The position numbers and the translations under genes are program-made. Below are positions 23,027 through 34,632 of a stretch of 64,000 nt of DNA, one piece after another. Positions within the stretch are counted from its first letter, which is position 1. Every line of letters begins with the position of its first letter. Source of the DNA: Verticillium longisporum (taxonomy: Eukaryota > Ascomycota > Sordariomycetes > Glomerellales > Plectosphaerellaceae); NCBI GenBank assembly GCA_019188255.1, contig JAETXT010000001.1, positions 5,394,001 through 5,458,000 of the forward strand. The letters run 5' to 3'. A model generated the notes under the pieces. It saw only the letters and a program-made list of their open reading frames with translations, was not told the origin of the DNA and searched no databases.

Positions 23027-23833
23027 TTACCGACACCCCCCGAAAAGCTGTCGGCAAAGCGTTGAGTTGAATCCTGCAGACGGGCTGCGTAACCAGGCGC
23101 CACCTTGCGGACTCACCCGGAATCCCCGGCCGTGCGGACCCCAGTAGGTCAAGTTCCTTGAGCCGGAGCCGCCATATCCTGAGCTGGACCGATAGGCAGG
23201 GCTGTGACTACAGCAATCTGAGCAGGAGCCGCCGTATCCCGAGCTGGAGCCATAACCGGAACTGTAACTACAGCAATCTGAGCATGAGCTGCCGTATCCC
23301 GAACTAGATCCGTATCCGGAACCGTAGCTGCCGTAATCTGAGCTTGATCCATAGCCAGAACCGTAGGTGCCGTATCCAGAGCTGTAGCCTCCGTACCCAG
23401 AGCCGCTGCTGCCGTTGCCAAGGCTGGATCCGGAGCCGTAGCTCCCATACCCAGAGCCGCTGCTGCCGTAGCCGAGGCTGGATCCATATCCGGAGCCATA
23501 GCTGCCGTAGTCCGAGCCCGACCCGTACCCCAGGCTTGATCCGTATCCGGAGCCGTAGCTCCCATACCCAGAGCCGGACATGTACCCCATGCTAGAGCTT
23601 GTACGTCCGGGGCCGTACGAGGAGGATGACGAGCGTGCGAGGTCCAGATAGTCCATGTTGGACGAGGACGAGGTGGGGTATCCTGAGCTCATACTGCCGC
23701 TGGTATGAGGGTAATAAGTTAGCATGGGGCGCTGCCTGTATGACATGTAGGGGTTGAAAGGTTGAGAACTGCCAGTGTCAGTATCGGTGCTTGGCTCTGA
23801 GTAGCCATCGAATTCGTAATGAAAGCCTGACAT
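23027..23833 (-). CDS. Gly-Tyr-Ser-rich low-complexity repeat protein
   Basis: The ATG at 23833 (MSGFHYEFDGYSEP) opens 268 residues ending at 23027. Residues about 1-80 are Ser/Tyr/Pro-rich and hydrophilic. From about 80 to 220 the protein is built of imperfect repeats of GSGYGSYGSGYGSS type, coded by a matching DNA minisatellite. Two SDCC motifs (CSDCC) appear near the end of the repeat, before a non-repetitive tail (NLTYWGPHGRGFRV...CRQLFGGCR). No signal peptide or membrane helix follows this ATG; the frame is open upstream with another ATG at 24052, but that extension is A/T-rich and reads like leader. A TATATATAT box lies at about 23962-23972, roughly 130 bases upstream. The function is unknown; composition resembles prion-like, condensate-forming domains or structural proteins. 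Confidence 0.65.
   Translation of the reverse strand: MSGFHYEFDGYSEPSTDTDTGSSQPFNPYMSYRQRPMLTYYPHTSGSMSSGYPTSSSSNMDYLDLARSSSSSYGPGRTSSSMGYMSGSGYGSYGSGYGSSLGYGSGSDYGSYGSGYGSSLGYGSSGSGYGSYGSGSSLGNGSSGSGYGGYSSGYGTYGSGYGSSSDYGSYGSGYGSSSGYGSSCSDCCSYSSGYGSSSGYGGSCSDCCSHSPAYRSSSGYGGSGSRNLTYWGPHGRGFRVSPQGGAWLRSPSAGFNSTLCRQLFGGCR
23160..23590. repeat. Coding minisatellite for Gly-Tyr-Ser repeats
   Basis: Degenerate tandem units rich in CCGTAGCTGCC, CATACCCAGAGCC and TATCCGGAGCC recur through this stretch, with the same reading frame kept open across all units. It lies within the minus-strand gene at 23027-23833. Confidence 0.85.
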
Positions 23834-24437
23834 GGTTGATGTGGTTATATAACTGGATGTTTGAGGTTTGATCAAGTGCTTGTGTAGATTGTTTTTCCTT
23901 TGTCGTTGGAATATGAAGTGGAGATTGAAAAGTAAATTGACAATCGCCGACGCATGGAGCCGATATATATATTCCAGGACATCGTCTGTGAGGTAGTGAA
24001 ACAGCGCTGACTTGACATGCACACTCTGTACGGATGGTTCCATAACCGCCATATCACGGAATCACCTCATGAGTGTCCGAATCATGGCTGGTATTCACCA
24101 GCATCTCGACCTTGGGGGATATCATCAATTCAGCGCGGTGAGACGCAAAAGTCTATACAAAGTCGTCGCCATGTTCGTGCGCTGCCCTTGGTTGACCTTG
24201 AAACTCCATCTCCGCTCCACAAGACAAAGAAATAGGGGTTTCCCGCAGGATTTGCACACTTGAAATACAGAACAGGGCGAGTTGGTGGGGGGTATAAGCA
24301 AACTATAAAAAGAAAAAGCAGATATTACAGGTATCCAGTGTGTTTTGGGGGGGAATGTCGTGCGCTTATGAAGATCGCTGATGCCCAAATACGCCGCCAG
24401 CAGGAGAAGAAAACGAAGCGAAGGCCATGTAGCACGC
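23834..24437. other. Intergenic spacer
   Basis: Upstream region of the Gly-Tyr-Ser gene and 3' flank of the palmitoyltransferase gene, both on the minus strand. No further gene was recognised. Confidence 0.45.
23962..23972 (-). promoter_or_regulatory. TATA-like box of the Gly-Tyr-Ser gene
   Basis: A run of alternating TA (TATATATAT) about 130 bases upstream of the ATG at 23833 is in a sensible position for a core promoter element. Confidence 0.4.
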
Positions 24438-26518
24438 TCATGCCGCTGTATTAGCCTCTTGTCGAAGGGCCGCTGGTCCTTGGAAGCCCGTGGCGGGCGG
24501 CACGTTGCGCAGCTCCATGCCCTGTGCGTCTCTGTCCTTGGTCGACTTGCGGTCGCGCAGATCAGCGAGGCGCTGGTCGCCAGGTTCGTACTTGGCCTTG
24601 AAGCTGTAGTACGTAGGAGGTCGGGGCCGGCAGAGAACGACGAACCAGTTCTTGAGCATGCTTCCTTGCGTGAAAGCACGGAAACGCTCCTGCTTGATGA
24701 ACTTGTGCGAGTTGATGTACTCCCTGGTCGTCTCTCCACGTGCCATGAGGAAGATGTGGTAGCCCATCAAAGCGGCGGGATAGCAGAAGGCTAAGCCGCC
24801 GTATATGACCATGGCAAAGGGGACGCGAAATTTGTCGATCGCACTGCCAAAGGAAACATCTTCCCGGCTCATGTAGACGAGAATTTGCGCCAGAGAGGCA
24901 CCGAGCAGGTAAGCCGCAATGAAGGTTGCTGATGTGACAAAGGTAAAGAAATAGCGGTAGTTGCGTCTACCGACGCAGTTGTTGAGCCAGACACAGTGGT
25001 GATCGTGGGTCTCGATACAATTATCGCAGAGGCGACAGTGGTGGGCGCGGGGAGGACGCCAGATATTACATGTCCTGCAGTGCTTTACAGGGACCTCCAT
25101 CGCTGCAGTGGCAGATTCTGCCGACTTGATCAGGGTCCAGTCATTAGTCGGGGGCTGTTGTCGCAAGGGATCGTCGTCTGCTTGGGGAGGGGGGAAGACG
25201 TGCTGGTTCCTGGGAAGGATCTGTGGTCCAATGTTAGCAGCAAAAAATCGGAAGCGAGTAGCAACAAGCTTTGACTTACACCAGGATCGGACACGGATGC
25301 GTGGAAGAAGGAAGACAAGCAGATGTAGAATACGTATGCAAAAGTGATTGGGATAGCGGGGCTGATATTATTCCACAACCACGGAGCTGAGAAGGCGAAG
25401 AAGAGTACTCCAGGAATGACGACCATAAAGCCGGTTGCAATGTTGATGGGCCGTTGCCTGGAGTTTTGAAACCGGCCTCCAAAGAAGAAGACCATGTTGC
25501 CTTCGAAATGCTCGAAAACAAATCCTGTTTTAGCGGCAGGTGTAGGTAGCTCGGCCACCTCCGCGGGTCGTCCAGAGCCCTCGCCGTTCAGTCGGGGAGA
25601 AGAGGCTGCAGAAGACAGCTTCTCAGCACCAGGAGGCGGCACCCTGTTGGGCGTGTTGACCCGTTCCTGACTTCGGCCTGGCATCAGAAAGCTTGACCTG
25701 AAAGACCGCGGTGACTTGATCGGGCTCGGCAGATTGCCCCTCTCCTTGTAGCTCTTGTCCACGTTGATGTTGAGATTCCTCGGCTCGAACGGCTTCCGCT
25801 GAAGGGGGCGCACACTGTCGGTCAAGCTGCCAGCAGGATAGTGACCATGCGTCGGGCTGGTATTGGCCGTAATGCGGTCGAGTGTTTCTTGTTCGGTAAA
25901 CTCGGTACCTCGCGAGGGCGGCGCTCGCAACTCTCCGTCGTCACTTGTCTGGTTTTGAATGCGCACCATGGGATTCGAGTTGATGCTCTGCCTTGTTCCG
26001 TCTCCAGATTCTTGCGCGTTCTCGTCGAGCGTCGGCTGCTGTTGATTGACGGTTTGGGGACGTGATGGCCCTCCTCGTTGGGCTTGCAGCTTCTGCGAGC
26101 TCAGCGGGTGGAAGAAGGCGTGCGAGGTCAGGGAGGGTACATGGCTGCGGCTGGTCGAGCTTGGTGGCCTGTTACTCGCGACGCTTCCACTACCCGTGCT
26201 GCCTCTCTTTGCGGCGAGCCCCAAAACATGACTCTTGCGGAGTGGCTGGGGATGTCTCCAGCCGTCGCGCGAGCCCGAAAGGCCCGTCTTTGCCGTCCCA
26301 GGTCGCGACACAGTGTCCGTGGTAGCCTTCCTCTGTACTCCAGCTGAATGTTGTTGGGTTTCCGCTTCGCCACCGTCGTCCGAAGCAATATCCGTCATAC
26401 GCGAAGAGATAATGCTTGGCGGGCCCTGACCTTCAGAGCGTCCGGGAAACTGGGGAGTCGGAAAGTCATCGTGGTCGCTCGGCGACGTAGCCCCCTCAGT
26501 GTGATCTCTTGACGCCAT
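24438..26518 (-). CDS. erf2: DHHC palmitoyltransferase, Erf2 type
   Basis: Exons 26518-25280 and 25220-24438 join in frame to 673 residues; the 59-nt intron has a GTAAGT donor. The first 350 residues are disordered Ser/Pro/Gln-rich sequence. Two membrane helices follow (GFMVVIPGVLFFAFSAPWLW and PITFAYVFYICLSSFF), then the DHHC cysteine-rich domain: KHCRTCNIWRPPRAHHC, CDNCIETHDHHCVWLNNCVG. Two more helices follow (FTFVTSATFIAAYLLG, FAMVIYGGLAFCYPAALMGY), then a TTREYIN motif (TTxE) typical of the family. In yeast, Erf2 with Erf4/Shr5 palmitoylates Ras at the ER. The start at 26518 (MASRDHTEG) was chosen because the in-frame upstream extension has no conserved feature. Confidence 0.93.
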
Positions 26519-27726
26519 TTGCGGGTGTGTTGTGAAAGTCTGTGGTTTTCTCGTTGGCCTCGAAGAAACAAGTCTGGCGTCGTGCAGGGCGTTTATCAAA
26601 TACCGTCAGCACCAGATCGAGACAACGTCCACGCCGCTTCGATTTGGCAAGGAATTCGCGCTGTTGCCTCCGGGCAAAAATATGGTCAAAGGGTCGAAAG
26701 TCGCGACAGGCTTGGTGATGAATGCGTTTTAGTTCTAGCGTCGTTGACGGGAATGCCGCGAAACTCTGTCGTCGGATCAGCTCAAGGAGTGTTGTTGTTT
26801 GGATTAAAGGTCGGATTAGTGAGGGTAATGGCAGTATCGAACGACAGCGGGGAAGAAGGTCTACAACGAAGCGAAAGAGGGGAACGGTGGGTCATGCGAT
26901 GAGAACCTGACTCCTGGATCGTGTGGTTCCTTTTGCAAGTCGTCGACCAGGCAAGAAGGTGAACCAGCTACTATGTACGAGCAGAGTGGAGGGAAACGGG
27001 ATGGGAGCCTGGGTCTGAGGCAGGCATGGGCTTGTGCTGCCCGACGAATTGTGACGAAGCACGGCCCTCCCCAAGGGGGGTCTGGGGTCTGTTTCCGACC
27101 AATGGACAACGAGAGACGGGTGAACGCACGGGCCCAGCTGGGTGCTGCATAAAATTACGCTTTCCAGGAGGTGTTAGTGCCACTGCTTACCACAGTGGTA
27201 TCGCCTAACAGGCAGCTTCCCTTGCTTGCTGGTTTGCGCGTTCGGGCACGCTGACTGGACGCGAGGAAGCAGATTGATACTGTACGTCTGCCTTTTCGCT
27301 AGACCTTTGTCGCAAATCTTCCTAGTGGTTCCGATGCTCCGGATGTACCGGTCGGCATTGGGGTAGGGCTCCCTCTTGACTAAGCCATTCCCTGTGCAAG
27401 TGCTTCATGTGTGTTTACCTAAGGAACCTTAGGTATCTAGGTACCTTACCGTAATACCTCTGCTGATGTCACTGTGAACCACGACAGGTGATCAATGCAC
27501 CCATTTATATGCAATTAACCCCTCTCGATGAGGTAATGCTCCGCTGCTGCTAATTGACCAATCATATATCTTGCAAAAATCCGGCCAATCAATCCTGCCG
27601 ACAAACGTCAACCTCAGAACCTCGAGCCAAGCCCATCATACGACCGTCTTCAAAGACCTTCAATCCCACCCGATCAACCGACCTTGAACCCCCCCACCGC
27701 GAATATCCCGACGCCTACGATTCAAA
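26519..27726. other. Intergenic between divergent genes
   Basis: It should carry the promoters of erf2 (minus) and of the small mitochondrial gene (plus). A CCTAAGG...TAGGTATCTAGGTACC motif cluster lies at 27417-27450. No other gene was recognised. Confidence 0.5.
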
Positions 27727-28487
27727 ATGGCCTCTCTCATCGCCCGCCGCGCATTCACCACTTCCCTGCGTCGCATGACCGACCAGGGCAAGCAGCAGAT
27801 CACCCAGGACTCCAAGCGCAACCCCGAGACCTTTGTGCGTGATATCCCCAGCGATGACGAGACGGCCGACAACATCCCTCGCATCCGCTGCAACCCACAA
27901 TCTCTGAGAGCAGCAAGCTGATTGAGGCGGAATCACAGATCCTCGGTGGTGTCATGGTCTTCGCCCTCGCCGGCGCCGGCTTCTACTTTGGTACGCTATC
28001 CTGACCCCCTCGATCGCCTGCTGAGAGACTGGTCGTGGCCAAAATCGCATGCAGGCATTGAGCCCACAGATCCGACGATGTCCGGTCCAAAACGATAGGC
28101 GCTCTGAGCTAACCTCGGTTCGCCCCCCTACCACAGGCAGCTCGCCCACCAAGTCGACCTCCGAGACGCACGTCGTCAAGGCCGGCTCTCCCTGGGAGAC
28201 CGGCTCCAAGGAGGGTGCCTACCGCTACCACCCCGGCGGTGACACCAGCAAGGAGCCCAGGGACGCCCCCAGCGCCGTCAACACTGTCGTCGTGCCCAAC
28301 GTCACCCTGCCCGCGGTACGCCCTTTCTCCCCTCCCCTCAAGTCCGCCGAGATGCGAAGGCTCGATCGCGAGCGACTCGCGCTTCGGATCATCTCGCGGG
28401 GCAGAAAACGAAGTGTCAATGCTAACGGCATCTTTCCAGGAGCTCCACGAGAAGTACAACAAGTGGGGCAAGGACGGCTACCCTTAA
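27727..28487 (+). CDS. Small conserved mitochondrial membrane protein
   Basis: Four exons (27727-27834, 27939-27990, 28137-28315, 28440-28487) join in frame to 128 residues. The N-terminus MASLIARRAFTTSLRR is an Arg-rich, acid-free presequence. A KRNPE motif precedes one hydrophobic helix (GGVMVFALAGAGFYFG), followed by a soluble tail with YHPGGD, NTVVVPNVTLP and a final ELHEKYNKWGKDGYP. The pattern matches a small single-span mitochondrial protein that I recall as widespread in filamentous fungi, but I cannot name it with certainty. Intron 1 starts GTGCGT and ends CACAG. If it is not removed the frame runs into a stop within about 30 codons, so a naive ORF call is misleading. It is convergent with the phosphoserine phosphatase. 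Confidence 0.75.
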
Positions 28488-29340
28488 GCGTGTCCTGCTT
28501 CTGTACCAAAATGAGTGCGTCGCGCGGAGCAGAGACGGTGGCCCGGGGATCGCAGACGTCGAGAGTACGCTTCCGTTTGTAGATAGAGATGGAATGGGAA
28601 ACATCAGCTGTTTGAACCCTTGCGTCTGTTCTCGTGCTGTACTTGTCTATAAAGGATGTCCACATGTCGCTTGGTCTGGTTGAAGCATTCCCCATACAAG
28701 TCCGGCGCCTCATGCTTCGTTCGAGTTATCAAACGCAGATGCTCGCGGATTTTAGCACGTGAACGGCGAGGGGAATCTGGCATAGTCGGCAGTGATAAAT
28801 ACATCCAAGAACCAGGCTAGAGCCAACGCTACAAGGATGAGGACAAGGCGATGTAGGTCGGTTACTAAAGCCCTCGCAGCTCCGTTCGTCAACGGAATCC
28901 ACTTCCTGTCCTGAGTACTGGCCTTCTTGATGTAGGAGTGCTAGGGATTCATGCTTCAACTGACTATTTGATACACTGCATATGTGTAGAACCTCGAGAA
29001 TAGGTGTGAACAGATTCCTTTTTACAGCTTGCAGCCAGATTTCTGGTCTTGTTGGGCCATTGCAACCATATTTCCAACAGAGGACTAAACGAAGACACGA
29101 ATAACGCCTTGTCAAATTGATCAACTACTGACTGAAATAAGTCGGTTCAGCCACAATACTTGATTTAGATGCACCCTCTCGAAGCCATCTGTATGACCAC
29201 TTCCCAAGATCGGTGGCAAATACTATTGTCCGACCTCTCTGAGTGCCAGAGGGAGTGCACATCTCTCCCAATCTACATGAAGAAAACCTTTTATGTACAG
29301 TAAAGTCATCATTGCCCCTCGGGGAGTCATCTAAAGCTAT
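28488..29340. other. Convergent intergenic spacer
   Basis: 3' flanks of the small mitochondrial gene and of the phosphatase gene. A 131-codon frame on the minus strand shows no domain and is probably chance. Confidence 0.45.
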
Positions 29341-30806
29341 CTACGAAGAAAGCGCCTCTATCTCCTCAGCCGAGAAGCCGAACATGTACAGCAGGTCCAG
29401 CAGGCTGTCGCCATTCAGACGGGCGTCAGCCTCCATCTGCACCCTCGGCTTAGCATTCCACGCGACGCCGAGACCGGCCGCCTCCATCATGAGCAAATCA
29501 TTGGCGCCATCACCAACAGCCACGACCTGCGACAGATCAACACCCTCCTGCTGAGCAATCTGGACAAGGAGGTCGCGCTTGCGCTCCTTGCCAACGATGG
29601 TGCCCTTGACCTCGCCTGTCAGGCGGCCGGTGGCCTCGTCAATGACAACTTCATTGGCGTGGGCATGATCGATGCCCAGCTCGCCGGCTAACCAGCTCGT
29701 CAGGGGAGGAAGCCGCCAGAGAGGACGGCCGTTTTGACGCCGAGGCGTTTAAGCGCCTTGATCAGTTTGGGGACGCCATTTGTGACGTCGAGATCCTTGC
29801 GTAGGTCGGCAAAGATGGAAGCGGGCAGACCAGCGAGCAGCTGGACACGCTCACGGAAGGCAGCATCAAACTCGAGCTCACCGAGCATGGCGCGATGGGT
29901 GATGTCAGCGACCCGAGCGGCGAGGTCGGGGGTTGGTAATGGTAGCGGCGAGAAGGTCAATGACCTCCTGTGTAATGAGGGTGCTGTCCATGTCGAAAAC
30001 TACGAGACGCGGGTGGCGGCGCCAGAGAGTGTCTGGCTGAAGGGCGACATCAACCCCCACTCCTGCTCGAATCGATAGATGAGCTCGTGCTTGCGGAGGT
30101 CGCGGAGCCCGAGGAAAGACGGCGAGGGCGCCGGCGACAGGGTCAGCTCGACGACTCTTGGGCTGTCCTGCCGGTCGAGGCAGCGGTGGGACGAGTTGAG
30201 GTCGGTCTCGCCCTGGGGAAGGGGGAAGGTCGACATGAGGTGGAGGAACGAGGTGATGCAGAGGGGCGAGATGTATGAGCCATACAGGTGGTCAAGCTGC
30301 TCAGACTCGGCGGCCGGGGGCTCCAGAGGGAAGGCATCAGGATTCTGCGTGGGCGCCGAGTTGGCGGGGATGTTGCTGTCCGAGGCCGAAGGGTCGACGG
30401 AGGAGGGGGCGTTGGGAGGGGAGGCGGCGCCCGAGTTGGCGGCTGACGGGCGCGGCTCGTTGCCCTTGTAGAAGAGTGTCGCTATCAGGCGGTTCGTCTG
30501 GGACCCGGCGAGAGGCGTGCAGTTGGGGTGGGAGTAGGCGTGGTTGATGCCGCTCTCGACAATCGTCGGCGGGTTCTCGGTCGAGGGAATGCCATTGAAG
30601 GCCTGGAGCTGGCGTGAAGGGGTAACCGAAGTGCGGCCCATGTCTTCGACCACAGTATCGATGCCGAAGCGGCCCTCGGGGTGGTGGGGCGGGCGGTACT
30701 GCTGGTGCTCGCGCAGGAACGAGCTGCTCCTCATGGCAGAGGTCAGCTGAGGCCGAGGCGAGTTGGTCGCAGAGAGGCGCCTTGCGGATGCCGTGGGTTC
30801 AGCCAT
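29341..30806 (-). CDS. Phosphoserine phosphatase (SerB family, HAD fold)
   Basis: Last step of serine biosynthesis from 3-phosphoglycerate, converting phosphoserine to serine. The ATG at 30806 starts an N-terminal region of about 260 residues, low-complexity but with a FLHLMSTFPLP regulatory-type segment. The HAD core follows: VVFDMDSTLI (nucleophile Asp motif I), HRAMLGELEFDAAFRERV, LSGGF (motif II Ser), KGTIVGKERKRD (motif III Lys) and VAVGDGANDLLMM (motif IV). These lie in four different frames. The breaks are at a C run 30054-30058 (one short), a G run 29928-29932 (one extra or two short) and a G run 29703-29706 (one short). Correcting them gives one continuous protein, so consensus errors are more likely than decay. 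No intron is needed. Confidence 0.9.
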
Positions 30807-31693
30807 GGCGATGTCTGTTCTGGGTGGTGACAGGCGATGGTGAGACTTTTGTCGCGATCGAAAGACTGGCGACCGAAACCGGTTCCAGCGGCGGGGTACC
30901 TAAATTGAAACGGGAGGTCGACAAGGTGAGGAGGCTGGAGCAGAAAGGACTGTGCGCGAGCCAAAATGCCGTGGTGGTGAGGAAAGGCAGAGGCAGAGAG
31001 CGATGGACGTGACAATCACAGACTCTAGGACGTGGAATTCCTAGGCAAAGCCCATCACGGACAAGGATCGCACAAGTTGGAGAGAATTGTCCGGCGACCA
31101 TCAATCAACCTTGGAGGGGGAAATCCTGCCCCGCCGTCTCACGCCAGGACCGGGCGGAGCCGAAGAACCTGTCAAGAAACGCACATGGTTGGTCAGATCA
31201 GGTGACAGGCACCACTTTCCCCGTCTCCCATCGTGCTTTCCCTTGGCCACTGGGTGGGAGGTGCGCTTCGCAGGCAGGTTCAACTCCCCGCCCCGCTCAG
31301 TTTGCCTGGTGCATTGGGTCTAGCTGACATCATATGGGAAAGAGCTTTCTGATTCTCGTGATGTCAAGATGCTGGTGTGACCCGACTTCACCCAGGCGGT
31401 CGGGTGCTCGGATGAGGAGCTAAGTTCTGGGATGTACTTCCAAGGGTTCGTAGGGCTGACAAGGGGGTTGGGAATAGAGGCATCATCCTACCCTAGAAAA
31501 TACATGGCATGTATGATGTATGGCTCGAGAAGGGACGCAGGACTTGACTGGCGACCTGACTGATGTAGCTCGTCCTTCGACGGCGGGGATGACAAGAGAG
31601 CACCTTCGTACCAATGCGTCCTAGGTGCTCATGACGTCGAAATCCCCCTAGACTGTCATTTAGCAACATCGTCTGAAAGAATACTGACGACTA

Positions 31694-32011
31694 GCATCCC
31701 TTTGAAACCGAATTCAATCTCAGTACAAAAGTACGTACCAGATGGGCCCGATAAACATGGCAGAAATGAGCTTGGCAACTAATGAAAATATAGAATTAGC
31801 CCACAATACATTCACAACAAGAAACAGTACCGCAGGATACCTAATGACATCAGGCGTACCGGGGTATAGTGGGAATATCTAGGTGGATTACGTTAGAATA
31901 AGATAGGACTCCATGTACTGAGGATTGTGGCGACAGGTGGCGGCGCTATACGGTATACAGCTTATGGGGCGCTTGCTTGTACTGAGACTGAATTCGGTTT
32001 CAAAGGGATGC
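31694..32011. mobile_element. MITE-like element with 35-bp terminal inverted repeats
   Basis: The left end 31694-31728 (GCATCCCTTTGAAACCGAAT...) and the right end 31977-32011 (...GGTTTCAAAGGGATGC) are inverted copies 35 bases long with a single mismatch. The whole unit is 318 bases, has no open frame of interest and is richer in A/T than its flanks. Size, perfect-ended inverted repeats and lack of coding capacity fit a miniature inverted-repeat transposable element of a DNA transposon. A clear target-site duplication was not seen, and no transposase is in the window. Confidence 0.7.
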
Positions 32012-32065
32012 AAAAAGCAGTCCATCGAGGTTGTGCGGGTATGGCATGGACCACCTCTTGATTAC

Positions 32066-32115
32066 TTAGCTACCTGCCTACCTAGGAGGTAGGTAGGTAG
32101 GTACGGTAAGGTATC
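32066..32115. repeat. CCTAGG/GGTAGGTAGG motif cluster
   Basis: TACCTGCCTACCTAGG is followed directly by AGGTAGGTAGGTAGGTACGG, so the two halves form an imperfect palindrome. It is the same motif family as at 11241-11752, 27417-27450, 44700-44754 and 56295-56460. Confidence 0.65.
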
Positions 32116-33582
32116 GATCGGGGTTATGCTGCTCCAGCGAACAAAGCAGCAATGTGCAGGGATAACCATCGTGAAATAAGGATCAAGGGCACCCGTCCTC
32201 GAGCATGTGCTACCTTACTAATAAAAGAAAGCCCATGTGCTCGCGAGTGGTCCATTTGCCACCTTGACATGACTGTGACGATATGTGTCTGAGCTTTCGA
32301 TGCTTATTGATCACCGGGGATTCTCCATCGCTGAGCCTTCGGCGATAGCACAATAGCACTCGAGTTCCGGGCCATGACTCTGGCTGGCAACCCTCCATCC
32401 TTGGAAGCCTAACACAGTGGTCCCGAAGACGGCCGGAGATTCACCCAGGAAACCTTCACGTCGCGCCAGACACGGCTATTGGCATCAAGGGACATGCCCC
32501 CGCAATTCGCCATAACAACGAAACATCACGCCTTCAATCGTGACCTCCGCCCCCAGCTTTTCTCAAGGTGGACAGACTCCAATATTTCCGGAGAGAGAGG
32601 GGAAGAGGGTAGGGGGGCCACAGACGAGACTCCGGTTCAGGACCTCGTTGAGCAGGTCGCTGGCAACATAAATTGAGGTCACAGCCCTCGCATCCCGCCT
32701 TCATGATGACCCGCGCATAATCCCAGTGAGATCGAGCTGGGAACCCGCCATCCCACGCTCGCCCCCCTCGTTCAGCGTTCGCAAGTGAAGAATTCTCAGC
32801 CCAAGTCGCGAGTACCCCTCCGCCTCATTCAAGCACACCAGCGTCAACGATCGATTGCGCAATGTCACGTGACATGAAAAGTCTCCAATACGGGGGCATC
32901 CCGTCTTGAAGCACCAATCACATACCCTCGTCATCGTCACGAAAGGCCTAGCGCGGATGTCGTGATCGTTTTCTGTGGCCCTTGGCTCGAAAAGGCTCCA
33001 AGCACTCCCACAATTTCAACCTCACTTGGTGAGCATTGGCTCCGTGTTGCGTGCGCAGCGCCTTCTGCGTCCGGTGTCTAAACGGCGATTGCGCCATCGC
33101 TTGTGCGGGTTTTTGCTGTGAATCGTCTGGCCGAATACCTGTCTGGTCTCCATTAGTAATGATGCTTTGTGATGTTTGCTCACTATTCCTCCTTACGCTC
33201 CCGGGTATGCGCAGGGGGGAACGTAAGAGAAGGGAGGGCCACCCACCTTTTGATTGTTCCCCGGCTACGGAGGCCCCGTGTAAGTCGCTGACAAGCCTTC
33301 CCACGGTCCGCCATTCCTCAGCTGCTGCTCTCTTTTAAACCATCTTCTCCCACTTCACAACATCTTCGTCTTGATCAGAACCGTATTCCCCTACTGTTCG
33401 AGAACTCTTGCGTCATATCCTATCCTGGAAGACACTCTCGTCCCTAGACCATAATACCCCAGATCCTCTAAGTCCAGTTTCGGACCAGAATCCCACCAGT
33501 CCAAGCACTCACTCGCGTGCCCCTCCTACTACCACAAGGCATCCCTCTTCCCTCATACCCCTCCTTTTTCAACACGTATTCT

Positions 33583-33617
33583 TCCTCTCTCTCACACACA
33601 CTCTCTCTCTCTCTCTA
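33583..33617. repeat. CT/CA microsatellite in PAPS reductase leader
   Basis: A run of CT dinucleotides interrupted by a short CA run lies 35-70 bases before the ATG at 33653, in a pyrimidine-rich leader. Confidence 0.75.
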
Positions 33618-33652
33618 CAACTCACTACCTTCCAAGAAGGACAAGAAAGAAC

Positions 33653-34632
33653 ATGTCCGTCTCCATGGCTACGCAAACGTCCGAACCCTTGAGGGTCGAG
33701 ACCGTTCACGAGACCAAGCTGGAACACCAAGAGGTTGAGTCGGGATACGCCTCAGCCACAGATTCGACCTCGACGGCGTCATCCTCCACCAACGCTCTGC
33801 CCCGAATCTCCCTCACCAAGGCGCACCTCAACCATCTCAACTCTCAGATGGAGAACATGGATGCCATGGAGATCCTTCGTTTCTCCAAGGTCATGTTCCC
33901 CAACCTCTTTCAATCCACAGCCTTTGGCCTGACGGGTCTCGTCACCATTGACATGCTGTCCAAGATTCAGACCGAGTCGCCCAACTCGGCCCCCGTCGAC
34001 CTCATCTTCCTCGACACCCACTACCACTTCCAGGAGACTCACGACCTCGTCTCGGCCGTCCAGGCCCGCTACCCCAATGTCAAGCTTCACATCTACAAGC
34101 CGCACAAGGCCAACACTCTCGCCGAGTTTGAGGCCACCTACGGCGACCGTATGTACGAGAAGGACAGCGAGCTGTATGACTGGACGGCCAAGGTCGAGCC
34201 ATTGCAGCGCGCCTATGAGGAACTCGGTGTCGCAGCCATCCTCACTGGCCGTCGTCGCTCTCAAGGTGGCGCCCGTGACAAGATGCCCATCATCGAGGTC
34301 GACGACGAGCGTGGCGTCATCAAGATCAACCCCTCGCCAGCTGGTCCTTCGCCCAGGTGCGCGATTACGTCAAGAACAACAACGTGCCCTACAACGCCCT
34401 GCTCGACCGCGGCTACAAGTCCGTCGGTGACTGGCACTCCACTTCGCCCGTGGCTGAGGGCGAAGACGAGCGCGCCGGACGCTGGAAGGGCCAGGAGAAG
34501 ACCGAGTGCGGCATCCACAACAAGAAGTCGCGCTACGCGCAGTACCTCGAGGAGCTTGCGCAGAAGGAGAAGCTCGATGCCGCCGCTGCGGCGCTCGAGA
34601 AGGTCGAGGCCAGTCAGTCGGTGACCGTCTGA
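33653..34632 (+). CDS. Phosphoadenosine phosphosulfate (PAPS) reductase
   Basis: Reduces PAPS to sulfite with thioredoxin in sulfate assimilation (Met16/CysH family). The ATG at 33653 (MSVSMATQTSEP) is preceded by AAGAAC. Motifs in order: STAFGLTGLV (P-loop-like substrate site), IFLDTHYHF, YKPHKANTL, AILTGRRRSQG, and a C-terminal TECGIHNK carrying the catalytic Cys. The frame breaks at the C run 34330-34333, where one C appears to be missing. Adding it restores continuous sequence through SWSFAQVRDYVK, and the product would be about 326 residues. Loss would imply methionine auxotrophy, so assembly error is likely. No intron is present. A 43-residue Ser/Thr-rich N-terminal extension precedes the conserved domain. 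Confidence 0.93.

Larger units (their letters stand above)
30807..33652. other. Long intergenic region between divergent genes
   Basis: Between the phosphatase (minus) and PAPS reductase (plus). It holds the inverted-repeat element at 31694-32011, a CCTAGG/GGTAGGTAGG motif cluster at 32066-32115 and a CT microsatellite just before the PAPS reductase start. No protein-coding gene was recognised. Confidence 0.55.

Noticed and set aside
27835..27938. Frameshift in the small mitochondrial gene
   Set aside because: A GTGCGT..CACAG intron explains the apparent break and restores the conserved KRNPE to LGGVM reading.
28729..29124. 131-codon minus-strand frame between the convergent genes
   Set aside because: No recognisable domain, atypical composition, and it lies in shared 3' flanking DNA.
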